Below, piece by piece: positions 35,270 through 43,377 of a stretch of 47,080 nt of DNA. The number at the start of each line of letters is the position of its first letter. The first letter of the stretch is position 1. Made by a program: the position numbers and the translations under genes. This DNA comes from an uncultured Roseburia sp. (GTDB taxonomy: Bacteria; Bacillota; Clostridia; Lachnospirales; Lachnospiraceae). The DNA lies in NCBI GenBank assembly GCA_944380515.1, contig CALWHT010000046.1, positions 1-47,080 on the forward strand, given 5' to 3'. A model generated the notes under the pieces. The model made no database searches. It saw only the letters and a program-made list of their open reading frames with translations, and was not told the DNA's origin.

Positions 35270-36166
35270 TCATCCCGGAAAATTCTGATAGAACCGGATA
35301 AATTCGTTCAGTGATTTGGAGAGCTTCGGGGAGGGCTTATAGGCAAAGCCGACTTCGCGCTTGTGAATAGGGATTCCGAGCGGAATCTCTACCAGCGCGC
35401 CTAAGGATAAGTCCTCCGCTACGAAGCTTTTGATGACGCAGGCAATTCCCAGGCCGATGCGGGCAAAGTCGATCAGAAGGTCCATGTTGGAGATGTCAAT
35501 GGATTCCCTTGCCTGAATCTGATTTTCCTGCAGATAATCATCAATATATTGGCGGGTCATGTTGTTCTTATCCAGCAGCATCAGCGTGGAATTGGACAAA
35601 AGCTGATCCTTCTGGACGCCTCTGGCGCGCAGATTGCGGATATAATCTTTCGTCGATACAAACACATCTTCAATTTCTTCCAGAAAATCAAAATGAATAT
35701 TTTTCAGGTTCTGTGGCTTGCCGATAAGCCCGATATCAATCTGGTTATCCTCCAAAAGCTTTAAGGTGTCATTGGTGGACTGGCAGGCGATCGAAATCGA
35801 AATATGCGGGTTTCGCCGGATAAATTCCTTGAGATACGGAAGCAGCATATATTTGCAGAGCGCGGCGCTGACGCCGATTTTCAGATGGCCGACACCCAGC
35901 TCGATCGAGCGTTTGAGCTTTTCCTCCCCGAGCGTTAAGGTCTGGAATGCGCGGCTGACATGCTCATAGAGCAGCCTGCCCTCATCGGTCAGTACAACGC
36001 CTCTGGAGCTCCTTAAAAACAGGCGGCAGCCGACGCTTTCCTCCAGCTTCTGGATGGATTTGCTGATGGCCGGCTGGCTGATATACAGCTCTTTGGCAGC
36101 TTTTGATATATTCCCGGTGTTCGCCACGGTATAAAAAATGCGGTAGGATGAAAGATTCTGGTTCAT
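35270..36166 (-). CDS. LysR-type transcriptional regulator, divergent from leuCD
   Basis: The 298-residue protein has the LysR helix-turn-helix in its first 60 residues (FYTVANTGNISKAAKELYIS, then QPAISKSIQKLEESVG), a linker helix and a periplasmic-binding-type effector domain from about residue 90 (LKIGVSAALCKYMLLPYLKEF). AAAAAGGAG precedes the start on the minus strand. It is transcribed away from leuC, the classical LysR arrangement, and likely senses a leucine-pathway intermediate to control leuCD. The effector is inference. Confidence 0.93.
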   Translation of the reverse strand: MNQNLSSYRIFYTVANTGNISKAAKELYISQPAISKSIQKLEESVGCRLFLRSSRGVVLTDEGRLLYEHVSRAFQTLTLGEEKLKRSIELGVGHLKIGVSAALCKYMLLPYLKEFIRRNPHISISIACQSTNDTLKLLEDNQIDIGLIGKPQNLKNIHFDFLEEIEDVFVSTKDYIRNLRARGVQKDQLLSNSTLMLLDKNNMTRQYIDDYLQENQIQARESIDISNMDLLIDFARIGLGIACVIKSFVAEDLSLGALVEIPLGIPIHKREVGFAYKPSPKLSKSLNEFIRFYQNFPG

Positions 36167-36201
36167 ATGGCATTCTCCTTTTTGTTCCCTCTGTTTTGCT
36201 T

Positions 36202-36275
36202 ATTATATCATAACTGGTTATTATGGTAAATATATTTATTATGTATTTTTATTATAGTAGTATCTGTGCTAGAAT
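36202..36275. promoter_or_regulatory. Divergent lysR/leuC promoters with LysR operator
   Basis: On the minus strand TTTACC (36230-36225) and TATAAT (36207-36202) are 17 bases apart and should drive lysR. The palindrome ATAACTGGTTAT (36210-36221) sits exactly between them. On the plus strand TGCTAGAAT (36267-36275) is an extended -10 for leuC, placing the palindrome near -66, the usual LysR recognition site position. The remaining leader to leuC (about 115 bases) shows no clear attenuator. Confidence 0.6.
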
Positions 36276-36393
36276 CAATTACAGACAGGACGAAAGCGTA
36301 TCGCCGGAGTCCCGCACACACACATCACACAAAAGCAGCTGGGCTATGTGCCTTTCTGCAAACGCAATGATTTTAAGATAGGAGGATATAGCA

Positions 36394-37653
36394 ATGGGGA
36401 TGACGATGACACAGAAAATCCTTGCGGCTCACGCAGGACTTTCCTCGGTCAGTGCCGGACAGCTCATTGAGGCCGATTTGGATTTGGTGCTTGGCAATGA
36501 CATTACTTCGCCGGTAGCCATTCATGAGATGGATAAGATGAAGGCGGACGGTGTCTTTGACAAGGATAAAATCGCGCTTGTGCTGGATCATTTTGTGCCG
36601 AACAAGGATATTAAGTCCGCGCAGCACTGCAAATGCGTCAGAGAGTTTGCCTGCAAACATGAGATTACCAATTATTTTGACGTGGGAGAGATGGGAATTG
36701 AACATGCGCTTTTGCCGGAAAAAGGCCTTACGGTAGCCGGTGACGTCATCATCGGGGCGGATTCGCATACCTGTACCTACGGCGCGCTCGGCGCATTTTC
36801 CACCGGTGTCGGAAGTACCGACATGGCAGCCGGCATGGCGACCGGAAAGGCGTGGTTTAAGGTTCCGGCGGCAATGAAATTTGTCCTGACCGGAAAGCCC
36901 GCGAAGTGGGTCAGCGGAAAAGACATCATTCTGCATATTATCGGAATGATCGGCGTAGACGGTGCACTCTACAAATCCCTGGAGTTTGTCGGGGACGGAA
37001 TTGCTTATCTGTCTATGGATGACCGGTTTACGATTGCCAACATGGCGATTGAGGCGGGTGCAAAGAACGGTATTTTCCCGGTAGATGACCGCGCAAAACA
37101 GTATATGGAAGAACATTCCAGGCGCCCGTACACGGTCTATGAGGCTGACGAGGATGCCGAATATGATGCCGTGTATACCATTGATTTGAGCGCCTTAAAG
37201 CCTACCGTGGCATTTCCGCATTTGCCGGAGAATACAAAGACCATTGATGAGGTCGGGGATATCAAAATCGACCAGGTGGTCATTGGTTCCTGTACCAACG
37301 GAAGAATGGAGGATTTGCGCGTTGCCGCTTCCATTCTGAAGGGGAAAAAGGTGGCAAAGGGCGTCCGCGTTATCGTGATTCCGGCCACACAGAAGATTTA
37401 TCTCGACGCGATGGAGGAAGGTCTGCTCAAAACCTTTATTGAGGCAGGCGCGATCGTGAGCACGCCGACCTGCGGCCCGTGTCTCGGCGGCTATATGGGA
37501 ATTCTTGCGGAGCATGAGCGCTGTGTTTCGACCACAAACCGAAACTTCGTCGGGAGAATGGGACATGTGGATTCCGAAATTTATCTTGCAAGCCCGGCGG
37601 TTGCCGCGGCGAGCGCGATTACCGGAAAATTGTCGGGACCGGACGAAGTGTAG
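36394..37653 (+). CDS. leuC: 3-isopropylmalate dehydratase large subunit
   Basis: The 419-residue aconitase-family subunit isomerises 2- to 3-isopropylmalate in leucine synthesis together with LeuD. The [4Fe-4S] cysteines are visible in [13 protein letters not shown] and in [13 protein letters not shown]. Other family motifs are [13 protein letters not shown] and [20 protein letters not shown]. The length and sequence fit the archaeal/Clostridial-type LeuC rather than the longer E. coli form. ATAGGAGG precedes the start. The leuD gene follows in the same operon; leuA and leuB are not in the window. Confidence 0.96.
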   Translation: MGMTMTQKILAAHAGLSSVSAGQLIEADLDLVLGNDITSPVAIHEMDKMKADGVFDKDKIALVLDHFVPNKDIKSAQHCKCVREFACKHEITNYFDVGEMGIEHALLPEKGLTVAGDVIIGADSHTCTYGALGAFSTGVGSTDMAAGMATGKAWFKVPAAMKFVLTGKPAKWVSGKDIILHIIGMIGVDGALYKSLEFVGDGIAYLSMDDRFTIANMAIEAGAKNGIFPVDDRAKQYMEEHSRRPYTVYEADEDAEYDAVYTIDLSALKPTVAFPHLPENTKTIDEVGDIKIDQVVIGSCTNGRMEDLRVAASILKGKKVAKGVRVIVIPATQKIYLDAMEEGLLKTFIEAGAIVSTPTCGPCLGGYMGILAEHERCVSTTNRNFVGRMGHVDSEIYLASPAVAAASAITGKLSGPDEV

Positions 37654-37730
37654 AACGTAGTTTCCCGTAAGAAAAAAGAGGCTGCCATATGGCGGCCCGA
37701 GCAATCCAGTATGGAAAAGGAGAAACAGAC

Positions 37731-38219
37731 ATGAAAGCAGCAAAAGGTCATGTGTTTAAATATGGGGATAACGTGGATACTGACGTCATTATCCCCGCAA
37801 GGTACTTAAACTCCTCCGACCCGAAGGAGCTTGCGGTTCACTGCATGGAAGATATTGACGCGGATTTTGTGAAAAAAGTCAAGGCAGGGGATATCATCGT
37901 TGCCAATAAAAACTTTGGCTGCGGTTCCTCGAGGGAACATGCGCCTCTTGCCATCAAAGCGGCAGGGGTAAGCTGTGTCATCGCCGAGACCTTTGCGCGC
38001 ATTTTTTACCGCAATGCCATCAATATCGGACTTCCCATCGTTGAATGTCCCGAAGCGGCAAAGGCCATTGAGCCGGGGGATGAGGTAGAGGTGGATTTTG
38101 ACACCGGAGTGATTACCGATGTGACAAAACAGACCACTTATCAGGGGCAGGCGTTTCCGCCGTTTATGCAGAAAATCATTGACTGCGGCGGACTTGTCAA
38201 CTATATCAATCAAAAATAG
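37731..38219 (+). CDS. leuD: 3-isopropylmalate dehydratase small subunit
   Basis: The 162-residue swivel-domain subunit completes the isopropylmalate isomerase active site. Motifs are [24 protein letters not shown] and [18 protein letters not shown] 37731 follows AAAAGGAG; an in-frame upstream start at 37689 has no site. It is the second gene of the leuCD operon, 77 bases after leuC, and is closed by a terminator. Confidence 0.96.
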   Translation: MKAAKGHVFKYGDNVDTDVIIPARYLNSSDPKELAVHCMEDIDADFVKKVKAGDIIVANKNFGCGSSREHAPLAIKAAGVSCVIAETFARIFYRNAINIGLPIVECPEAAKAIEPGDEVEVDFDTGVITDVTKQTTYQGQAFPPFMQKIIDCGGLVNYINQK

Positions 38220-38224
38220 AGTAC

Positions 38225-38253
38225 AAAAACAGGGGTAAACAGCCCCTGTTTTT
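38225..38253. terminator. Bidirectional terminator between leuD and the AP2 gene
   Basis: AAAAACAGGGG pairs with CCCCTGTTTTT around a seven-base loop, with A- and T-runs within the stem. It serves the convergent leuD and AP2-domain genes. Confidence 0.85.
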
Positions 38254-38259
38254 CCTGCT

Positions 38260-39063
38260 TCAGGATTTTTCGGAAATCCGCGAAAGATAGTCTTGGTAAC
38301 GCGCAGAAATTTTAATATTTGTGTAAACCTCGGCGTATTCCCTGGGGGAAAAGGCTTCGACATAATTTTCGGGGAAATTTTTTTTGATTCCGGCGTTTTT
38401 TGCAAGGTCAGCCGCCTTATTGTACGCGACCGCCGCTTTTTCTTCCGTGGAATAGGTGCCAATCAGATACATGCCGTTGATGTGGATGGCGGCGCGGTAG
38501 CGCACCTTCCCCTTGACAGTATGGCGGAAAACACCGTGAAAGCGGTTGATAACGATAATATTCGCGTAGCGGAAATCGGTGGAATCCCCGTTGGCGAACC
38601 GGTAATCGCGTCCGGCTACCGCGTATGGGCGGATGCCGTACCGTGACAGAATGGAATACTGCATGCCGTAATCGCTGACGAATAAATGGCCCTGCCGTTT
38701 TTGTATTTTGTGGCTGGCGTAGTAGAACAGATCGTCGATATCAAATTTCAGCTCCAGGGTTTCGGAAAGAAAATAGCTGAAATAGCCCTTCCGCAGATAT
38801 ATGGGATTGCGGAAATAAAGACGGTTATCCCGAAAATTCAACAGCACCACAAATTTTTCATGGGAAAGCAGCTTAAGCAGATGGGGATGATTCAGCGTAA
38901 CGGAGGTATCGTGTAAGATAGCAGCGGCCTCCAGATAAGCCTCGTGGGCCTCCTGTTCCGTGCAAAAGCTTCCGAGACTGATATGTTTGCCGGAAAACTG
39001 AATGCCGGCGCGATAGTAAACGGTGCCGTTTTTTTGTTTTGCAAGAGATACGCCTGGCAGCAT
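38260..39063 (-). CDS. Protein with two AP2-like domains and a degenerate HNH core
   Basis: The 267-residue protein has an N-terminal AP2-like unit (residues about 1-50: VYYRAGIQFSGKHISLGSF, then TEQEAHEAYLEAA) and a clearer C-terminal one (about 175-222: FHGVFRHTVKGKVRYRAAI, GTYSTEEKAAVAYNKAAD). Before the second, FANGDSTDFRYANIIVI (156-172) aligns with the DGDPLNNRxxNLR part of HNH nucleases, but the catalytic His is absent. The order HNH-AP2 is that of phage and mobile HNH-AP2 endonucleases. Here it looks like a domesticated, probably non-cutting, DNA-binding protein. GGGAGGGG precedes the start, and it has its own promoter. Confidence 0.75.
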   Translation of the reverse strand: MLPGVSLAKQKNGTVYYRAGIQFSGKHISLGSFCTEQEAHEAYLEAAAILHDTSVTLNHPHLLKLLSHEKFVVLLNFRDNRLYFRNPIYLRKGYFSYFLSETLELKFDIDDLFYYASHKIQKRQGHLFVSDYGMQYSILSRYGIRPYAVAGRDYRFANGDSTDFRYANIIVINRFHGVFRHTVKGKVRYRAAIHINGMYLIGTYSTEEKAAVAYNKAADLAKNAGIKKNFPENYVEAFSPREYAEVYTNIKISARYQDYLSRISEKS

Positions 39064-39103
39064 AAGCCCCTCCCTGTCTTTCGTGAATCATCAAGTCGAA
39101 TAT

Positions 39104-39132
39104 AGCATAGCATTTTGCCGGAAGGGATGCAA
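39104..39132 (-). promoter_or_regulatory. Promoter of the AP2-domain gene
   Basis: On the minus strand TTGCAT (39132-39127) and TATGCT (39109-39104) are 17 bases apart, about 40 bases before the start codon. Confidence 0.5.
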
Positions 39133-39166
39133 GAGAGGGAAGAATACAATTTAATGCTTTAATACA

Positions 39167-39196
39167 TTGACATGAACGGAGAGTTTCTTATATAAT
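39167..39196 (+). promoter_or_regulatory. Promoter of thrC
   Basis: TTGACA (39167-39172) and TATAAT (39191-39196) are 18 bases apart, about 80 bases before the start codon. Confidence 0.7.
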
Positions 39197-39274
39197 GTAG
39201 AATATTGGAAGCGGAGCGAAAGTCTGGGGCTTTTCCGTGGAACCATGAATCAAGAGGATAAAGAGGACGAGAAA

Positions 39275-40768
39275 ATGGAATTAATGTATGCGAGTACCAG
39301 AAATGCAGAGGAAAAGGCAACGGCATCACAGGCAATCTTAAAGGGCCTGGCAGGGGACGGCGGTTTATTTGTACCGACGAGGATTCCTTCCCTGGATATC
39401 AGTATCGAGAAGCTTGCGAAGATGAGCTATCAGGAGACCGCCTATGAGGTATTAAAGCTGTTCCTGACCGACTTTACCGAGGAGGAGTTAAAGAACTGCA
39501 TTGACAAGGCATATGACAGCAAGTTTGATACGGAAGAGATTGCTCCGCTGGTACAGGCGGACGGGGCATATTATCTGGAGCTGTTTCACGGCCCCACCAT
39601 TGCGTTTAAGGATATGGCGCTTTCCATACTTCCGCATCTTTTAATTACGGCGGCGAGAAAGAATCAGGTAAAGAACGATATTGTAATTCTGACAGCGACC
39701 TCCGGAGATACGGGAAAAGCGGCGCTCGCCGGCTTTGCCGACGTTGCGGGCACCAAAATCATCGTGTTTTATCCGAAGAATGGCGTCAGCCCGATTCAGG
39801 AAAAGCAGATGGTGACGCAGAAAGGAGACAATACCTTTGTAGTCGGTATTCACGGCAATTTTGACCAGGCACAGACCGGGGTAAAGGAAATGTTTTCCGA
39901 TCAGGTGCTGGCAAAAGAGCTTGATGCGGCGGGCTATCAGTTTTCCTCCGCAAATTCGATTAACATCGGGCGTCTGGTTCCGCAGATTGCCTATTATGTA
40001 TACGCCTATGCAAAAATGTATGAAAACGGTGTAATCGCGCAGGGGGAAAAGATTAACATTGCGGTTCCGACCGGAAACTTCGGAAATATTCTGGCAGCCT
40101 TCTATGCAAAAAATATGGGCCTGCCGGTTGCAAAATTAATCTGCGCCTCCAATGAAAATAAGGTGCTTTATGATTTCTTTACGACGGGCGTTTACGATAA
40201 AAACCGTGAGTTTATGCTCACAAGCTCCCCGTCGATGGATATCTTGATTTCCAGCAACTTAGAGCGTCTGATTTACCGCATTGCGGGCGAGGATGCCGGT
40301 AAAAACGCGGAATTGATGCAGAGCTTAAGCACGAAGGGAAGCTATGAAATCACACCGGAGATGAAAGCGCAGCTTTCAGATTTTTACGGAAATTATGCAA
40401 GTGAGCAGGAAACAGCAACGGCCATCCGCTCCTTATATGAGAAGACGGGCTATGTGATTGACACCCATACGGCGGTGGCATCTGAGGTATACCGGAAATA
40501 TAAAAAGGATACCGGAGACACGGAGACAAAGACTGTCATCGCTTCGACGGCAAGTCCGTTTAAATTCAGCAGAAGCGTTATGTCCGCGATTGACAAAAAA
40601 TATGAATCCATGTCGGAATTTGAGCTGGTCGATGAGCTTTCGAAAATCGGGAATGTGGCGGTGCCGAAAGCGGTAGAGGAATTAAGGAGTGCAGAGGTGC
40701 TTCATAAGACTGTATGCGAAGTGCAGGAGATGCCGCAGGTGGTAAAGAAATTTCTTGGAATGGAATAA
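39275..40768 (+). CDS. thrC: Threonine synthase
   Basis: The 497-residue PLP enzyme converts O-phosphohomoserine to threonine. The PLP lysine is K112 in LFHGPTIAFKDMAL. The phosphate-binding and substrate motifs TATSGDTGKAAL and PTGNFGNILAAFYAK are intact. Length fits the longer (yeast/E. coli-like) subgroup. I chose ATG 39275, giving MELMYASTRN with GAGG ahead; an in-frame ATG at 39245 has a poor site. It stands alone with its own promoter and terminator; asd at 11139 supplies the pathway upstream. Confidence 0.95.
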   Translation: MELMYASTRNAEEKATASQAILKGLAGDGGLFVPTRIPSLDISIEKLAKMSYQETAYEVLKLFLTDFTEEELKNCIDKAYDSKFDTEEIAPLVQADGAYYLELFHGPTIAFKDMALSILPHLLITAARKNQVKNDIVILTATSGDTGKAALAGFADVAGTKIIVFYPKNGVSPIQEKQMVTQKGDNTFVVGIHGNFDQAQTGVKEMFSDQVLAKELDAAGYQFSSANSINIGRLVPQIAYYVYAYAKMYENGVIAQGEKINIAVPTGNFGNILAAFYAKNMGLPVAKLICASNENKVLYDFFTTGVYDKNREFMLTSSPSMDILISSNLERLIYRIAGEDAGKNAELMQSLSTKGSYEITPEMKAQLSDFYGNYASEQETATAIRSLYEKTGYVIDTHTAVASEVYRKYKKDTGDTETKTVIASTASPFKFSRSVMSAIDKKYESMSEFELVDELSKIGNVAVPKAVEELRSAEVLHKTVCEVQEMPQVVKKFLGME

Positions 40769-40770
40769 TT

Positions 40771-40806
40771 AAAAAAGATTGCCGTAATATTGCGGCAATC
40801 TTTTTT
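40771..40806. terminator. Bidirectional terminator after thrC
   Basis: A 14-bp perfect stem AAAAAAGATTGCCG/CGGCAATCTTTTTT (40771-40784 with 40793-40806) lies between the convergent thrC and CheX-like genes. Confidence 0.9.
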
Positions 40807-40828
40807 TGACTCAAAATCCGTCACATTT

Positions 40829-41725
40829 TTATGCTTCTGCGGCAAGCAGTTCAAAAACGAAATAAATCGTTCCGAACGGGTAAATAATCGGGAGCAGATA
40901 GCTTTCTTTTTCAAAGGTTAAAAGCTCGCTGGTCTCATTGTTGGGCACCTCAAGCTGTAACTCAATGCCGTATTCATTCGACATATTAACGCTGAACAGA
41001 CCGTTGTGAAGATTCAGAAAATCCTCTATCGAAGCCTGTACATATTCGTCAAACGAATCAAACGACTCCCCCACATATCTGGAAGCGAAGGCAATGCAGG
41101 TGCTTTCCGGCATATCAAGGTAGGTTCGAATGGAAAAACGGCCCTCGATTTTTTGGGAAACGCAGTAATTCGTCGGATATTCCTGACACAGACAGGGGCA
41201 GGTGGGTGTAAAGTCGTCTCCGATAAAGCGTACCAGATTATTAAAGAGCAACCGAATGAAGGAAAGCTCATATGTAGAAAGGGCGCGCTCCGTCACTACA
41301 AAGAAATTCTCCACCAGACGGTCAATAACCTCGCGGGTCTCATTCGAATAGTCCGATTCGCAGATTTCATTTTCCGACTGATAGTCGATAATCAGGGATT
41401 GCAGCCGTTCGTTGTCAATCACCCCGTCGTCGAGCAGGACCTGTCCGAGAAGGAGGAAATCAGTATTCTGCGTTTTCAGCAGTTCCGTTACCTGTGCCTG
41501 CGTGAGGTAGCCCTCGCTGATGGCAAGCTCGCCGAAACGTTTATCCTGATGCGTCTGCAGAATGATAATCTGATCCACCTCGTTGGCAGTCATGTAACCC
41601 GCATGGATGGCGAGCGTACCGAGCTTTAAATGTATCGAGGCTTTTTTTTGCATGGCATGCACAAGCTGTTCCTTCGTAACGACTCCATGCGACAATAGGT
41701 AATTCCCAAAAAACTGAGCGTACAT
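40829..41725 (-). CDS. MshEN-repeat protein with CheX/CheC-like C-terminal domain
   Basis: The 298-residue cytoplasmic protein has four tandem units of the MshEN type, each LGxxLxxxGxxxxxxLxxxLxxQ-like: residues 6-27 (FGNYLLSHGVVTKEQLVHAM), 35-57, 64-86 (FGELAISEGYLTQAQVTELL) and 93-116. MshEN pairs bind c-di-GMP in type II secretion and pilus ATPases. The second half (about 130-295) resembles a CheX/CheC phosphatase-like fold, with a region near FDEYVQASIEDFLNLHNG. It follows the CheY-like gene with its ribosome site overlapping that gene's end. The pair probably links a second messenger to phospho-signalling. The domain calls are by eye. Confidence 0.6.
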   Translation of the reverse strand: MYAQFFGNYLLSHGVVTKEQLVHAMQKKASIHLKLGTLAIHAGYMTANEVDQIIILQTHQDKRFGELAISEGYLTQAQVTELLKTQNTDFLLLGQVLLDDGVIDNERLQSLIIDYQSENEICESDYSNETREVIDRLVENFFVVTERALSTYELSFIRLLFNNLVRFIGDDFTPTCPCLCQEYPTNYCVSQKIEGRFSIRTYLDMPESTCIAFASRYVGESFDSFDEYVQASIEDFLNLHNGLFSVNMSNEYGIELQLEVPNNETSELLTFEKESYLLPIIYPFGTIYFVFELLAAEA

Positions 41726-41727
41726 GT

Positions 41728-42105
41728 TTATCTCCCTTCAAACCTTGAAGTAATAACGTGATGGATCTGTTCGGCGTTAATCGGCTTCTGGATGAAGTCG
41801 CTGGCGCCGGCGTCAATCGCGGCACGAAGCTGTGACTGGGTTCCGACAGAGGACACGATGATAATGTCGGCGTCCTTATCAAAGCTTACGATTTCGCGGA
41901 TGGCGGCGTTTCCGTCCTTGACCGGCATTACAATGTCAAGAAAAACGAGCGCCGGCCGTTCTTTTTTATAAATGTCAATGGTATCCTGGCCGTTGGTTGC
42001 TTCAAGGAAGGTCGGATTTCCGTACCGGGAAATAATGTCCTTTAACTGTTTTCTTGCTAAAATAGAATCGTCACTGATGAGAATTTTTGCATCGTCTAAT
42101 GTCAT
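41728..42105 (-). CDS. Single-domain response regulator (CheY-like)
   Basis: The 125-residue protein is a lone receiver domain. It has the acidic pair in ILISDDS, phospho-acceptor Asp in LVFLDIVMPVKDG, the Ser/Thr in IIIVSSVG and the Lys in FIQKPI. GGGGGAG lies ahead of ATG 42105 on the minus strand; the longer frame to 42168 has no site. With no output domain, it must act through a partner, and the adjacent CheX/MshEN-like gene is the obvious candidate. Promoter TTGAAC-17-TAAAAT lies upstream. Confidence 0.92.
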   Translation of the reverse strand: MTLDDAKILISDDSILARKQLKDIISRYGNPTFLEATNGQDTIDIYKKERPALVFLDIVMPVKDGNAAIREIVSFDKDADIIIVSSVGTQSQLRAAIDAGASDFIQKPINAEQIHHVITSRFEGR

Positions 42106-42139
42106 GATTTTCTCCCCCGTCCCAAATGTATTTATTATT

Positions 42140-42168
42140 ATTTTACACCAGTTAAAAAAATAGTTCAA
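42140..42168 (-). promoter_or_regulatory. Promoter of the response regulator/CheX-like operon
   Basis: On the minus strand TTGAAC (42168-42163) and TAAAAT (42145-42140) are 17 bases apart, 35 bases before the start codon. Confidence 0.6.
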
Positions 42169-42216
42169 CGTTTATCCGGGAAAATATGTTATTTTATGAG
42201 AAAATTTTACATTTGA

Positions 42217-42245
42217 TTGCGCTGGCAGATATTAATGTTTATAAT
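42217..42245 (+). promoter_or_regulatory. Promoter of the 112-residue membrane protein gene
   Basis: TTGCGC (42217-42222) and TATAAT (42240-42245) are 17 bases apart. The start codon at 42217 that some gene finders may choose would overlap this promoter. Confidence 0.5.
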
Positions 42246-42276
42246 TAGGACAAAAAGAAAAATGAGAGGCAGAATT

Positions 42277-42615
42277 ATGGTAATTATCATTGACATTGTG
42301 ATAGCGGTTTTCGGAGTTTATATGATAGGGGCCGGGCTGAAAATGAAAAAAACCGGAAAAATCAGCTCAATCATTCTGGCGGAGGAGGAAATGAAAAAAT
42401 GCAGGGATGAGCAGGGATTTATTTCTTTTATCTACTGGAAGGAGGCGCTGGTTGGAGCGGCGCTCGTCATTGTAGGCGCGCTCGGACTTGTGAGCAGGGT
42501 CATAGAGCTTCCGAGAGCCGTGGATTTTGTGGAAATACTGGTGTTTTTGGCGGTATTTCTCTGGTTTTGGCGTGCCCTTGGGACGGCGAGAGAGCGGTTT
42601 TTGTCTCATTTCTGA
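42277..42615 (+). CDS. Small membrane protein of unknown function
   Basis: The 112-residue protein has three hydrophobic segments: VIIIDIVIAVFGVYMIGAGL at the N-terminus, ALVGAALVIVGALGLVS in the middle, and VEILVFLAVFLWFWRAL near the end. A charged loop rich in Glu/Lys joins the first two. ATG 42277 follows AGAGG; upstream in-frame starts at 42217 and 42262 have poorer context. It lies just before a two-component system on the same strand, but 84 bases separate them. I recognise no family. Confidence 0.7.
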   Translation: MVIIIDIVIAVFGVYMIGAGLKMKKTGKISSIILAEEEMKKCRDEQGFISFIYWKEALVGAALVIVGALGLVSRVIELPRAVDFVEILVFLAVFLWFWRALGTARERFLSHF

Positions 42616-42699
42616 AAAATGAAAAAAATCGCTTTGCTGTCACATAGCCATCACAAAAATACGGTATGCTGGTGGATAAGAAATAAAGGAGAGTAATTC

Positions 42700-43377
42700 A
42701 TGAAGCAGAGAATATTGGTGGTGGACGACGAGGAAAAAATCCGTGCAATCATCCGTAAATACGCCGAATTTGAGGGCTATGAGATCACGGAAGCGAGAGA
42801 CGGGATGGAAGCGCTGGAAATATGCCGCAAAGAGGATTTTAACCTGATCATACTGGATGTGATGATGCCGGAGCTGGACGGCTTTTCGACATGCAGGGAA
42901 ATTCGCAAAATCAAAAATATACCGTTTATCATGCTTTCCGCAAGAGGAGAGGAATACGACAAAATCCACGGCTTTGAGCTGGGAATCGACGATTATGTGG
43001 TAAAGCCGTTTTCTCCCCGGGAACTGATGATGCGGGTGAAGGTCGTCATCGGCAGGAATGAGCCGAAAGGCATGACGGGCGGGCATGAAATTTTTCAGGC
43101 AGAGGGTCTTGTGGTGGATTTTACCGGGCGCACGGTGACGGTGAACGGTAAACGCGCGGAGCTCTCTCCCAAGGAATATGATCTGCTGTTTTATATGGTT
43201 CGAAACCGTAACATTGCGCTCGAGAGGGAGCGGCTGATTACCGAGGTCTGGGGCTATGACTATTACGGCGACGACAGAACACTGGATACGCATATTAAAC
43301 TGCTGCGGAGCAGCCTCGGAGAATACCGCAGATTCCTTGTAACGCTCAGGGGGGTGGGGTATCGGTTTGAGGCATGA
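42700..43377 (+). CDS. OmpR/PhoB family response regulator
   Basis: The 225-residue protein has a receiver domain (D9/D10, phospho-acceptor D53 in LIILDVMMPELDGF, Lys in YVVKPFSPREL). A winged-helix OmpR domain follows, with LSPKEYDLLFYMVRNRN, REQLI-like RERLITEVWGYDYYGD and DDRTLDTHIKLLRSSLG. AAAGGAG precedes the ATG. Its end overlaps the histidine kinase start by 11 bases, a coupled two-component operon. Targets are unknown. Confidence 0.96.
   Translation: MKQRILVVDDEEKIRAIIRKYAEFEGYEITEARDGMEALEICRKEDFNLIILDVMMPELDGFSTCREIRKIKNIPFIMLSARGEEYDKIHGFELGIDDYVVKPFSPRELMMRVKVVIGRNEPKGMTGGHEIFQAEGLVVDFTGRTVTVNGKRAELSPKEYDLLFYMVRNRNIALERERLITEVWGYDYYGDDRTLDTHIKLLRSSLGEYRRFLVTLRGVGYRFEA

Noticed and set aside
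36373-37116. 247-codon minus-strand frame
   Set aside because: It is antisense to leuC, whose Fe-S and substrate motifs are intact; His/Arg-rich shadow composition.
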